Counted from the stretch's first letter, positions 1-7,943 are shown. The stretch is 7,966 bases of DNA from Candidatus Cloacimonadota bacterium (GCA_012519465.1 JAAYQD010000120.1:1-7966); one strand, 5' to 3'. Numbers and translations are program-made. Notes: a model not told the origin generated them from the sequence alone.

Positions 1-1
1 A

Positions 2-2551
2 CACACAGAGCAAATCTGGAGCACCTTCCTCACCCGCAAAAGCCTGCAATCACACTTGGATCCTGATAATGACGACTATCCCGGCCTGGAAACAAACGAT
101 GGAGTGCACCTCACCAATATCGTGATCATTGCCGAGCATGAATTTCAGGATTACTTCCCTCCCGAAGGTGAGCCCGATGCAGAGGTGTATCTCTTTAGCA
201 TTTACGGTGTTTTGGCACATCAATTTGGACACGTCTTGGGATTGCCCACCTTGTTTGACAACGATTCATCAGACGGCGCCTCTCAGGGCATCGGCAATTG
301 GGGCTTGATGGGCACCGGGGTGTGGAATGCCAGCGGTTACGTTCCAGCCCAGCTCTCAGCCTTCAGCAGGTTGTTTTTGGGATGGGAAGACCCCATCGTG
401 GTAAGCGGGGATATGGATGCCTTGCCAGTGGATTATTGGCTGGATCACTCACCTTATGCCCGGCGGCTATACAAAGTCCCCATCTCAGAGACGGAATACT
501 ATCTAATCGAAAACCGTCAGCAAAACCCCGATGGCAGCCTTGATCCCTATAACAATCAGCCCAGCTTCAGCTTCAAACTCTTGGAAGAAGGTGAGCAGGA
601 TTATTATGAGGAAGCCCCACTACTACCCTACTTTAACTTTATGAAAAACCGCTATGCCGGCTGTGAGTGGGATTTCTTTCTGCCCGGCTTGGGCGGCCCC
701 TTCCCTCCCGGTCAAGCTATCTTGCAGGATGGTTCCGGACTCCTCATTTGGCACATCGATGAAGAGGTGATAGCCCAAAAATTCACCCCCAATTTTGACC
801 TCAACCGCATCAACGGCAATGCCCACCACAAAGGCGTGGACCTGGAAGAAGCCGATGGCATCCAGCATCTGGATAGCTCCGTATATGATATCTACAAATG
901 GGGCAGCCCCTTCGATGCCTTCCGTTATGGAAATAACGACTACTTTGGTCATCCCATGCATGATGGCATCATGAGCCTGCCCACAGCTGAAAGCTATTAT
1001 GGCGGCATTCCGCTGGAGATCTACGACATCAGCCACAGCAGCAACAGGATGAGCTTTTCCGTACGGTTTTCCTGGAGATTGAGTTCTGAATACGAAGGCG
1101 AAAACCCCATCAATGCTGCCTTTATTGATTTGGATGGCGATGGCGAAGACGAGCTCTTTTACGCCATGCCCAATGGCTACATCTATGTGTGGAAAGATGA
1201 TGTCTTATTGCCTGGCTATCCAAAGCGTAGGCTCCCCGTGCACAACCACTACACCTGGGATGGACAGCATCTCTATATACCCATGCAATTGGAGAATATC
1301 AGCAGATTGCACAGAATGGACGCCAATGGCAGCCTCTATTTATTCACGGCTTTTGATGAGTATTGGGCAAGCCACCCCGTGGATTGTGACACCCATTTGT
1401 ATCTGCCCATCAATACCCCACAGGGCGGCATCCTCTACCGTCACCACAAGGATAGTGGAGAAACATCAGAAGAATTGACATTCGACCATCCCATCGCCAC
1501 CAACCTCATCTGGGATCAGGAGCGGCTTGCCATTCTTACCCTGGAGCCGGATTTGTATTACAGATTGTGGCGCTACCAGCCTCAAACTGGGGAGCTTGGC
1601 TCTCTGCTTTTGGATATCCCGGCTGATTCCACAGTGGTGGGCATGTTTCAAACCTCGCTGAAGGCGGATCAAACCATCCAGTTCATCGTCCAATGTACCA
1701 ATTCCATGTATGTATTTAATGAGGATGGCACACCTCTGCCCGGCTTCCCCTTCATCCACGATGCCATCTGCACGGCACCTCTCACATTGGCTGATTTTGA
1801 CCAAAACGGCTATCTGGACATCATCCTGGGGTGTGAAAACGGTGTTATCATGATAGACTATTCCGGACAATTGATGAGCCCCGAATCCCTGATTGGAGAT
1901 AGCTCCGAAGATGGAGGATTCAGCTCCGGAGCCTTGGCGGTGGATTTGGATGGCGACGGTTCCCCCGAGCTGTTGGGTTGTTTTGGACACAATCAATTGA
2001 AGGTGTATAATAATGATTATCGCCTGCAAAGAGGCTATCCGGTATCCTTTGCCACGCGCAGCCGCAATCTGCCGCTTTTGGGCAGGAATGCAGAGGGCAA
2101 TGGCTACATTTACACCGTTTCTGACAATGGCAGCGTTTATCGCAAAGATTTGCCCACAGACGCCACTTTCCGCCTGGATGATATCTGGCACACTGAATAC
2201 GCCAATCTACAGCGTACAGCCTGCTTTTTCCCCGGCGAAATGCCCAATACCTACCAAACCACATCCCTATTTGTAAAGGATGAAGTATATATCTATCCCA
2301 ACCCGCTCAAATCCATCTACGGCAATCAGATCAACCTCAGTATTATGACCAATACCGATGCTGCTTTGGATGTGAGAATCTATGATATTGGCGGCAATTT
2401 GGTTTTCAGCGAAAAGGGACGCACCAAAGCCTATCTCAAAAACCGTAAAGCCATCAACATTCCAGCACACAAATTAAAAACCGGCGTCTATATTGCAGTG
2501 GTGAAGGCAAATAATGAATCACGACGCATCAAGTTTGCCGTGGAAAAGTAA
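2..2551 (+). CDS. M6-family (immune inhibitor A-like) metalloprotease homologue, 5'-truncated, catalytic Glu replaced by Gln
   Basis: The frame is open to the left edge, so the true start and any signal peptide are outside; 849 residues are visible, numbered here from the codon at base 2. The TTG at 56 is not a credible start because the frame runs through it. Residues 30-110 match the M6 peptidase core: a hydrophobic strand, then HQFGHVLGLP (73-82), then WGLMGTGVW (100-108). Further M6 hallmarks are LIENRQQ, GLLIWHIDEE and GVDLEEADGIQ. Both histidines of HExxH are kept, but Glu is Gln (Q74), which should abolish peptidase activity. DxDxDG-type FG-GAP-like motifs start at 376, 598 and 648. 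The last 85 residues, from YPNP (765-768), resemble a T9SS type A sorting domain, suggesting export and surface anchoring or release. It is the first visible gene of an apparent operon with a PorV/PorQ-like protein and a subtilase. The family call is firm; inactivity is inferred from one residue. Confidence 0.9.
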   Translation, partial: HTEQIWSTFLTRKSLQSHLDPDNDDYPGLETNDGVHLTNIVIIAEHEFQDYFPPEGEPDAEVYLFSIYGVLAHQFGHVLGLPTLFDNDSSDGASQGIGNWGLMGTGVWNASGYVPAQLSAFSRLFLGWEDPIVVSGDMDALPVDYWLDHSPYARRLYKVPISETEYYLIENRQQNPDGSLDPYNNQPSFSFKLLEEGEQDYYEEAPLLPYFNFMKNRYAGCEWDFFLPGLGGPFPPGQAILQDGSGLLIWHIDEEVIAQKFTPNFDLNRINGNAHHKGVDLEEADGIQHLDSSVYDIYKWGSPFDAFRYGNNDYFGHPMHDGIMSLPTAESYYGGIPLEIYDISHSSNRMSFSVRFSWRLSSEYEGENPINAAFIDLDGDGEDELFYAMPNGYIYVWKDDVLLPGYPKRRLPVHNHYTWDGQHLYIPMQLENISRLHRMDANGSLYLFTAFDEYWASHPVDCDTHLYLPINTPQGGILYRHHKDSGETSEELTFDHPIATNLIWDQERLAILTLEPDLYYRLWRYQPQTGELGSLLLDIPADSTVVGMFQTSLKADQTIQFIVQCTNSMYVFNEDGTPLPGFPFIHDAICTAPLTLADFDQNGYLDIILGCENGVIMIDYSGQLMSPESLIGDSSEDGGFSSGALAVDLDGDGSPELLGCFGHNQLKVYNNDYRLQRGYPVSFATRSRNLPLLGRNAEGNGYIYTVSDNGSVYRKDLPTDATFRLDDIWHTEYANLQRTACFFPGEMPNTYQTTSLFVKDEVYIYPNPLKSIYGNQINLSIMTNTDAALDVRIYDIGGNLVFSEKGRTKAYLKNRKAINIPAHKLKTGVYIAVVKANNESRRIKFAVEK
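218..232 (+). other. Altered zinc-protease motif (HQFGH in place of HEFGH)
   Basis: The codons CAT CAA TTT GGA CAC read His-Gln-Phe-Gly-His, followed by V-L-G-L-P as in M6 peptidases. In HExxH metalloproteases the two His bind zinc and the Glu activates the water. Here a single base difference (GAA to CAA) would explain the change. Zinc binding may survive while catalysis should not. The flanking frame is intact on both sides, so this is not a frameshift artefact. Confidence 0.9.
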
Positions 2552-2557
2552 AGGGAG
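2552..2557 (+). promoter_or_regulatory. Ribosome binding site for the PorV/PorQ-like gene
   Basis: AGGGAG starts right after the TAA of the upstream gene and lies 6 bases before the ATG at 2564. The same GGGAG-N6-ATG arrangement recurs at 7944-7957, which supports both starts. Confidence 0.75.
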
Positions 2558-2563
2558 TAAATA

Positions 2564-3469
2564 ATGAAACTTTCCAAAGCTCTATCAATACTGCTGCTCT
2601 GCGGCTGGGCTATCTTGAGCGCAGGCATTCACGATAATGCCGGCTCCTATGGATACCAGTTTCTCAATATCAGCAGCGATCCTGTAAATCTGGCTCTGGG
2701 TGGCAGGGGCATCCACGCTTCTATGGATCACAACGCCTTTGCCCGGCAACCTGCCATTGGCAGCGTCAACAGCCATCGCACCCTGGGTGCTTCCTATCTG
2801 GCTTGGCTGGATGATACCGGATATAACAACCTGTATTACAGCTATTCCAACCTCCGCTCTCATTTTGGCATCAACCTGCGCAATCTGGATTATGGCAGCA
2901 TCGAAAAACGTGATGACACGGGCGCCCTGATTGGTTATTACCATCCCAGCGATCTCAGCCTGATGGCAAATTATGCCATGCGCCTCTCCCCCTCATCCTA
3001 TCTGGGATTCAATGGCGGCATTATGTATCAAAAGATAGCCACTGCCTCTGCCATCGGATTTCACACCGATCTTGGCTACACGTGGCTACCTCCCGTCACC
3101 GATATGCATCTATCCATGGCTGTGCGCAATTTGGGCATTTCTTCAAAGATGGATGCCGCTGCGCCCAAACTGCCCATCTCTCTTGAAGTAGACATGGGCA
3201 AAAAATGGGATTTTGAACAGGTGGATCTCACTCTGGAACTGGGAGGCATCAAAACCGTGGATACGGATATCAAAGGAGTGGTGGGCGTGCAGGTGGGAGT
3301 GATGCAAATGCTTAGCCTGCGTGGCGCCTATAAAATCAATTATGAATCCCAAAACCTGAGCGCCGGCATTGGCATCAAGATTAACAAGCTGGACCTCAAT
3401 TATGGCTGGGCTGGCTTTCAAGACGGACTTAATGATGTCCATAGCTTCGGTGTGGCCTGGAGGTTTTAG
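2564..3469 (+). CDS. PorV/PorQ-family outer-membrane beta-barrel protein
   Basis: This 301-residue protein has a clear Sec signal peptide (MKLSK, hydrophobic stretch to about residue 19, likely cleavage after A20 in LSA). Residues 39-66 (DPVNLALGGRGIHASMD then FARQPAIGS) match the conserved N-terminal segment of the PorV/PorQ/UPF0164 family, where a Gly-rich turn is followed by an NPA-type motif; here it is QPA. The rest is alternating beta-strand sequence rich in Tyr and Gly, and the chain ends in WRF, a terminal aromatic typical of outer-membrane barrels. It is somewhat shorter than the characterised PorV and PorQ. In T9SS organisms PorV carries cargo from the translocon to the attachment complex. 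Sitting between two genes with sorting domains, it may be a dedicated partner of these cargoes (inference). The ATG has a good ribosome site, and the gene lies 12 bases after the M6 gene and 3 before the subtilase gene. No specific gene symbol can be justified. Confidence 0.82.
   Translation: MKLSKALSILLLCGWAILSAGIHDNAGSYGYQFLNISSDPVNLALGGRGIHASMDHNAFARQPAIGSVNSHRTLGASYLAWLDDTGYNNLYYSYSNLRSHFGINLRNLDYGSIEKRDDTGALIGYYHPSDLSLMANYAMRLSPSSYLGFNGGIMYQKIATASAIGFHTDLGYTWLPPVTDMHLSMAVRNLGISSKMDAAAPKLPISLEVDMGKKWDFEQVDLTLELGGIKTVDTDIKGVVGVQVGVMQMLSLRGAYKINYESQNLSAGIGIKINKLDLNYGWAGFQDGLNDVHSFGVAWRF
3458..3463 (+). promoter_or_regulatory. Ribosome binding site that supports the GTG start at 3473
   Basis: TGGAGG lies inside the last codons of the upstream gene, 9 bases before GTG 3473. 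The stop TAG (3467-3469) is only 3 bases from this GTG, so translational coupling is likely. Starting here gives a complete signal peptide with basic residues (RK). The later in-frame ATGs (Met15, Met20) would destroy it. Confidence 0.65.
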
Positions 3470-3472
3470 ACT

Positions 3473-6400
3473 GTGCATGCCTTTCGCAAGCTGATTACCC
3501 TCGCTCTTTTGATCATGCTAAGCAGCCTGATGGCACTTGATATCACGCCTGGTCAACTTCTTTTCAAGACCAATAAACCCCTGCAAGACCTCCGTTCAGA
3601 CCGCACCGGCCTCCCTTCCTTCGATAGCTATCTAAACAGCCTGGATGCCCATAACCTACGTCCCATCAAAGGAATGCACCAAGACCGCTACTATATGATT
3701 GATATTGTTCAAGAGCCCAATTGGCAAGACCTTCAAGAGGGCAAGCTCCATTTTGCCGGCATAGAGTATGTGCAGCCCAATTATCTGAACAAAATGCATC
3801 TGGAACCAAACGATCCCCTCTATGGAGTGCAGCTCCATTATTTGGTATCCCTGCCTCAGGCTTGGAATATCACCACCGGCAGCGACCTCGTGCTGGTGGG
3901 TGTGGTGGATTCAGGCATCCTGCGTGATCATCCGGATTTGATGGATAATATCTATATCAATCCAGGTGAAATTCCAGATAACGGCATTGATGACGATAAT
4001 AATGGATATATTGACGATTGGTGTGGCTGGGACTTTGTGGACGCTCCGGAAATGGCTGATATCGCCATCGGAGACTATATGGATCAGGATAACGACGTGA
4101 CGGATGAAAACTTTCACGGCACTCACGTCTCCGGCATTATCGGTGCTGTGGGCAACAACAGCCTGGGCATCTCCGGAGTGGCATGGAATGTAAAGAAATT
4201 GCCCATCCGCGCCGGATTCCGCACCATCGAGGGTGACGGTTATCTGCAGGATGACGACGTTGCCGCTGCCATCATCTATGCCGCAGATATGGGCTGTAGG
4301 GTGATCAATATGAGCTGGGGAGACGATAAGTATGCCCCCATCATCGGAGACGCCTGCCAATACGCTTACGATAAAGGGGCTATCTTGGTGGCATCCGCTG
4401 GCAACTTGCCTCTGCCCATACTCAACTACCCTGCAAAATTGGGAACTGTAATCTCTGTGGGAGCCATCAACCGCAGCCGCAATCTGGCAGGGTTTTCCAG
4501 CTATGGACCCGATCTGGACCTTGTGGCACCGGGTGAAATGATCCTCAGCACCTACAAAAACACTCCCGGTGAACAGTATTTTGAAATGAGCGGAACCTCC
4601 ATGTCTGCTCCATACGTTACCGGCGCCATTGCCCTGCTCTTGGCGATGCGTCCTGATCTCACCCCCTCCGAGGTACGCTCGCTGTTGCTCAATTCCACAG
4701 ACGATTTGGGCGCTCCCGGTTTTGATATCTATTACGGCCACGGGCTCTTGAACGTACGCAAGCTTTTGGAAAGCGTGGATCCCCCTTTGGTACATATCTC
4801 CCACCCCGTGGAACACCAAAGTGTAAGCAGCAGCTTTGATATCCGGGGCACCATACAGGCAAAAGACTTCTTTAGATATAGCGTAATGTATGCCAACAAA
4901 CAGATTCCCACCACCATCCTGGATTGGAAAGACGTGCAAAGCCATACCAATCAGCCCTCTTACAAAATGGCACCAGTGGAAAACGGAGTGTTGGCACACT
5001 TCTATATTCCAGACCTTTTGCCCGAAGGTGAATATCTGATCCGCATCCAATATGAAAACCGCCAGGGCAAAAAGTACAATCAATTTTTGAACGTAATCTA
5101 TAACAACAGCCAGCCCATCCTGAGACCGGAAAGCGTGGAAAGCCACAAACGCTACGACGGTCAAAATACACGCTATTATGTAACGGCAGTCTTTGATGAA
5201 GCCGTATATACCCAGCTCAAGGTAACCGCTTCCGATGGCTCTATCCACTTTTGCTATGGAGCCGAGGCGGATAGCATCCAAGTGTGGGCACTACCTCAAA
5301 CCCTGCCGGAAGGGCAAATCAGCGCCTCCATCAGGGCTACAAATGCAAGCAATTTCAGCGTCGAAACCCAAGAATTTGCAAACCTGGCAGATATCCGTTA
5401 CGATCTGATTCCCAATTATGGATACAGCAGCACCATGATAGGTAATCCCCGGATTCCTCTATCACGTATGCACGATTTTGATGGGGATGGCATCCCGGAA
5501 TACGTGGCGATGGACCTCCCCAAATCTGGCTATGGCAATGTAAAAGTGTACCAGCCGACGCCAGTAGGCCATATCGTGACTCATGACTACCATGAGGAAT
5601 TCCGCCCCTTCGACCTGGGCAATACAGACGTCATGGGGCAGGAATTGCTTTATATTAGAGGCGATACAGCCTTTTTGAGAGAAACTCAATCCGAACAGAT
5701 CTACCCCAATCTGGATATCTGGAGCGAACAATCCGTCACCGGCGGAGTGATTGCGGATTATAATAATGATGGCCGCAAAGATATCCTGCTGGTCAGAAAC
5801 CTGCCCACCCAAAACGTTATTCAAACATATCAGCGCGAAACCGGTGCCATAGTCACCCCAAAAAACACCCTCACCAACCCCTCAACCACCAGTTTGCGTA
5901 ATATCTTTGTGCCCACCATCATCGTGGAAGATCTGGATGGTGATCAATATCCTGATATCCTTACCGCAGATACCGATGGCGACGTCATGATCTTTGAAAT
6001 CAGAAACGACGCCCTTCACGAACTTACCTGGCACTATGAAATGCCCGTGGGCAATACCTACACCCTTGCCGCAGGAGATTTTGACGGTAATGGCAGGAAA
6101 GATTTTATTGTGGGCGGCTATCGCTCCGATATCGTAAACCCCGATAAGAGCTTTTGGTATTTTGAAGGATTCCGCAATACTGCCAACAACCGCTACCAAA
6201 GCATGGGCAATATCATGTTTAACAACGTGATGGCTCAAAACGGCATCCGCAGCTTTGATCTGGATGGAGATGGTAAGGACGAAATCATCCTGGGCATCCC
6301 GCCCAACCTCTATATCCTCAAATATATCAATGGTGAATTCAAACCCGTATTCAATGGCAGCAGCATGCGCAGCTATGATATCCTCTGTCGCAAAGATGCA

Positions 6401-7654
6401 TCCGGGCGCAGCTTTTTTGCCACCAACGACGCCTATATGGATTCCACCGCCTTTATGGAATGGACTGCTGACGAACCATACACTGGGCCTCCACCACCTG
6501 CCAATTTCAGCGCCATCGCCTTGGATGAAGCCAATGCGGTGTTGAATTGGAAAGACAGCGATGCAGATGAATACAAGGTATACCGCAGGGAAGAATATGA
6601 GGATCCCATCCTCATCGCCACCGTGCCTTACAACGCTTTTGTTGATGGCAACCTGCAGGAAGGAATCAGATATCAATATGCGGTATCTGCCGTTCATAAC
6701 GGCTATTCTCCTCCTGAGGGCATACCCACAAAGTGGATTGAAGTACTCCCCCTGCCTGCACCACAGCTGGAAACCATCGAGATGACAAGCCCTTGGGAAG
6801 TGAAGCTGGTATTTGATCAGAGACTGGATCAAACAGCTCTGATGCCCAATCGCTATGAACTCAGCCATGATATCGGCATCCCCCATGGAATCAATGCCAT
6901 CGCTTCCCAACGGGGAGTGTTGCTCCGCTTTAGCAAAGAATTGCCACCAATTGAGGATAGCTTCACCCTCACGCTCAGGCAGCTTAGTGGCGTCACTGGC
7001 GTAGCCGTTCCCTATTCCCAATTGCAGTTTCCCTATCAACAGGATACCCAGGCTCCCCAGATTACCGGCGTCACCATTGCCCAGGATCATCGCAGCATCA
7101 AAATCGATTTTAGCGAAACCATCTCCAGCTCCCCTGATCCCAACCACCTGTTGAACTACTCTTTACACACCCCTGCCAATGATCCGGATAACAGCATCAC
7201 CTCCGTGTATCACTATGATGATGGCATCCAACTCAATTTTGCCCATCCCCTCAAATATAGCAACCAGGCATACCACGTGGAAATCTCCAATATCCAAGAC
7301 CTGGCTGGCAATACCATCTCCCCCCAACATCGCATCGCCCGCTTTCACCTGATGGATAGCCAAGACCTCAAAAACCTCAAGGTCTTTCCCAACCCCGTGC
7401 ATGCATCTGTAAACAACTGGATTGCCATCCACAACTTCCCCATGGAAAAAACAGGCAAAATCACCATCTACAACAGTTCCGGAGACCTCGTACACAAAAG
7501 CTCCCTGGGACCCTTCAAAACAGAATTAGGCAACAATATCTGGCGCTGGGATATGAAAAACTCTTCCGGCGGCAACGTCTCCTCTGGCATCTATTTCTAT
7601 GTGGTGGAGATGGATAAGGAAATAGCCCGCGGTAAATTTGCCATTATCAGATAA
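3473..7654 (+). CDS. Large secreted subtilisin-like (S8) serine protease with FG-GAP motifs, fn3/Ig-like domains and T9SS-type sorting domain
   Basis: This is a complete 1393-residue gene starting with GTG. A signal peptide covers residues 1-21 (cleavage likely after LMA). Residues 22-125 look like a propeptide leading into the usual DPLYG...AWNITTGS entry of S8 domains. The catalytic domain (about 130-434) has an intact triad: D146 in VGVVDSG, H215 in HGTHVSG, S376 in GTSMSAP, with oxyanion Asn N311 in SAGN. An acidic insert (DNGIDDDNNGYIDD, 169-182) is probably a calcium site. Ig-like regions follow at about 436-540 and 544-650. Five FG-GAP-like DxDxDG motifs start at 668, 762, 820, 869 and 929. 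An fn3-like domain spans about 1005-1091, two Ig-like (SbsA-like) regions 1094-1290, and a sorting domain opens with VFPNP (1304-1308) and ends IIR. It is the last gene of the apparent operon, 3 bases after the PorV/PorQ-like gene and 30 bases before a terminator. Likely an active extracellular or surface protease; the substrate cannot be told. Confidence 0.93.
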   Translation: MHAFRKLITLALLIMLSSLMALDITPGQLLFKTNKPLQDLRSDRTGLPSFDSYLNSLDAHNLRPIKGMHQDRYYMIDIVQEPNWQDLQEGKLHFAGIEYVQPNYLNKMHLEPNDPLYGVQLHYLVSLPQAWNITTGSDLVLVGVVDSGILRDHPDLMDNIYINPGEIPDNGIDDDNNGYIDDWCGWDFVDAPEMADIAIGDYMDQDNDVTDENFHGTHVSGIIGAVGNNSLGISGVAWNVKKLPIRAGFRTIEGDGYLQDDDVAAAIIYAADMGCRVINMSWGDDKYAPIIGDACQYAYDKGAILVASAGNLPLPILNYPAKLGTVISVGAINRSRNLAGFSSYGPDLDLVAPGEMILSTYKNTPGEQYFEMSGTSMSAPYVTGAIALLLAMRPDLTPSEVRSLLLNSTDDLGAPGFDIYYGHGLLNVRKLLESVDPPLVHISHPVEHQSVSSSFDIRGTIQAKDFFRYSVMYANKQIPTTILDWKDVQSHTNQPSYKMAPVENGVLAHFYIPDLLPEGEYLIRIQYENRQGKKYNQFLNVIYNNSQPILRPESVESHKRYDGQNTRYYVTAVFDEAVYTQLKVTASDGSIHFCYGAEADSIQVWALPQTLPEGQISASIRATNASNFSVETQEFANLADIRYDLIPNYGYSSTMIGNPRIPLSRMHDFDGDGIPEYVAMDLPKSGYGNVKVYQPTPVGHIVTHDYHEEFRPFDLGNTDVMGQELLYIRGDTAFLRETQSEQIYPNLDIWSEQSVTGGVIADYNNDGRKDILLVRNLPTQNVIQTYQRETGAIVTPKNTLTNPSTTSLRNIFVPTIIVEDLDGDQYPDILTADTDGDVMIFEIRNDALHELTWHYEMPVGNTYTLAAGDFDGNGRKDFIVGGYRSDIVNPDKSFWYFEGFRNTANNRYQSMGNIMFNNVMAQNGIRSFDLDGDGKDEIILGIPPNLYILKYINGEFKPVFNGSSMRSYDILCRKDASGRSFFATNDAYMDSTAFMEWTADEPYTGPPPPANFSAIALDEANAVLNWKDSDADEYKVYRREEYEDPILIATVPYNAFVDGNLQEGIRYQYAVSAVHNGYSPPEGIPTKWIEVLPLPAPQLETIEMTSPWEVKLVFDQRLDQTALMPNRYELSHDIGIPHGINAIASQRGVLLRFSKELPPIEDSFTLTLRQLSGVTGVAVPYSQLQFPYQQDTQAPQITGVTIAQDHRSIKIDFSETISSSPDPNHLLNYSLHTPANDPDNSITSVYHYDDGIQLNFAHPLKYSNQAYHVEISNIQDLAGNTISPQHRIARFHLMDSQDLKNLKVFPNPVHASVNNWIAIHNFPMEKTGKITIYNSSGDLVHKSSLGPFKTELGNNIWRWDMKNSSGGNVSSGIYFYVVEMDKEIARGKFAIIR

Positions 7655-7684
7655 GCACAAACCTATATCTTAATTACAAAACAT

Positions 7685-7715
7685 AAAAACGAGCTTAGAC
7701 AAGCTCGTTTTTTTT
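7685..7715 (+). terminator. Rho-independent terminator of the three-gene operon
   Basis: The arms ACGAGCTT (7689-7696) and AAGCTCGT (7701-7708) pair perfectly around an AGAC loop. The right arm runs into eight T (7708-7715). Five A on the left (7685-7689) can extend the stem with the T run, so it could also act on transcripts from the opposite strand. It lies 30 bases after the TAA at 7652-7654. Confidence 0.92.
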
Positions 7716-7757
7716 GTCTGAAAAATAAGTCCAAAAGACTACAACCCCCCATATGCC

Positions 7758-7837
7758 CTCAACAGCGCAACGCTCAACAGGTGCGCAGCAACGCTCAACG
7801 TGAGCGAAGCGAACACTAAACCGCTTGCGGAGCAAGC
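7758..7837. repeat. Intergenic repeat-rich block with direct repeats and two small hairpins
   Basis: The 12-mer GCAACGCTCAAC occurs exactly at 7767-7778 and 7788-7799, 21 bases apart. A shorter CTCAACAG occurs at 7758-7765 and 7773-7780. CGCTCA/TGAGCG (7792-7797 and 7801-7806, 3-base loop) and GCTTGC/GCAAGC (7823-7828 and 7832-7837, 3-base loop) form perfect 6-bp hairpins. The block is richer in G+C than the flanking AT-rich DNA. It looks like a REP-like or other dispersed intergenic element, but copies elsewhere cannot be seen in this window. No convincing coding potential is present. Confidence 0.5.
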
Positions 7838-7885
7838 TCTTTAAACCTATTTAATGCAGTAGCCATCCGTTTCTAAAAGAAAAGT

Positions 7886-7916
7886 GTTGCATATATTCGC
7901 CTGTAGCATTGATTTG
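7886..7916 (+). promoter_or_regulatory. Weak candidate Bacteroidetes-type promoter for the gene at 7955
   Basis: GTTG (7886-7889) followed 19 bases later by TTGATTTG (7909-7916) partly resembles the Bacteroidetes -33 TTTG / -7 TAnnTTTG pattern. Each box deviates from consensus. A promoter is expected in this gap because a strong terminator precedes it and a new gene follows, but this exact placement is a guess. Confidence 0.2.
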
Positions 7917-7943
7917 AACTCAAACAAAAACACAAATCAGTAC

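Noticed and set aside
56..58. TTG as the start of the M6-family gene
   Set aside because: The frame stays open upstream to the window edge, no Shine-Dalgarno sequence precedes it, and starting here would remove part of the M6 domain and leave no signal peptide.
2594..2605. Possible lipoprotein signal (LLLC, Cys13) in the PorV/PorQ-like protein
   Set aside because: The residue before Cys is Leu rather than Gly, Ala or Ser, and the hydrophobic stretch continues to a normal LSA cleavage site at residue 20, so a standard signal peptide fits better.
3911..5281. 456-residue open frame on the minus strand inside the subtilase gene
   Set aside because: The + strand here encodes the complete S8 catalytic domain with all motifs in register. 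The minus-strand translation shows no recognisable domain and no ribosome site was found, so it is an antisense shadow.
5882..7147. 421-residue open frame on the minus strand
   Set aside because: It lies entirely within the FG-GAP, fn3 and Ig-like part of the subtilase gene and its translation looks like low-information antisense sequence.
7767..7799. CRISPR array
   Set aside because: Only two 12-base units at 21-base spacing are present, far too short for CRISPR repeats and spacers, and no cas gene is in the window.
7753..7803. 16-codon open frame (begins MPSTAQRST) across the direct repeats
   Set aside because: No ribosome binding site precedes the ATG (a run of C lies upstream). The reading frame merely follows the DNA repeat, which has hairpins that explain it better.
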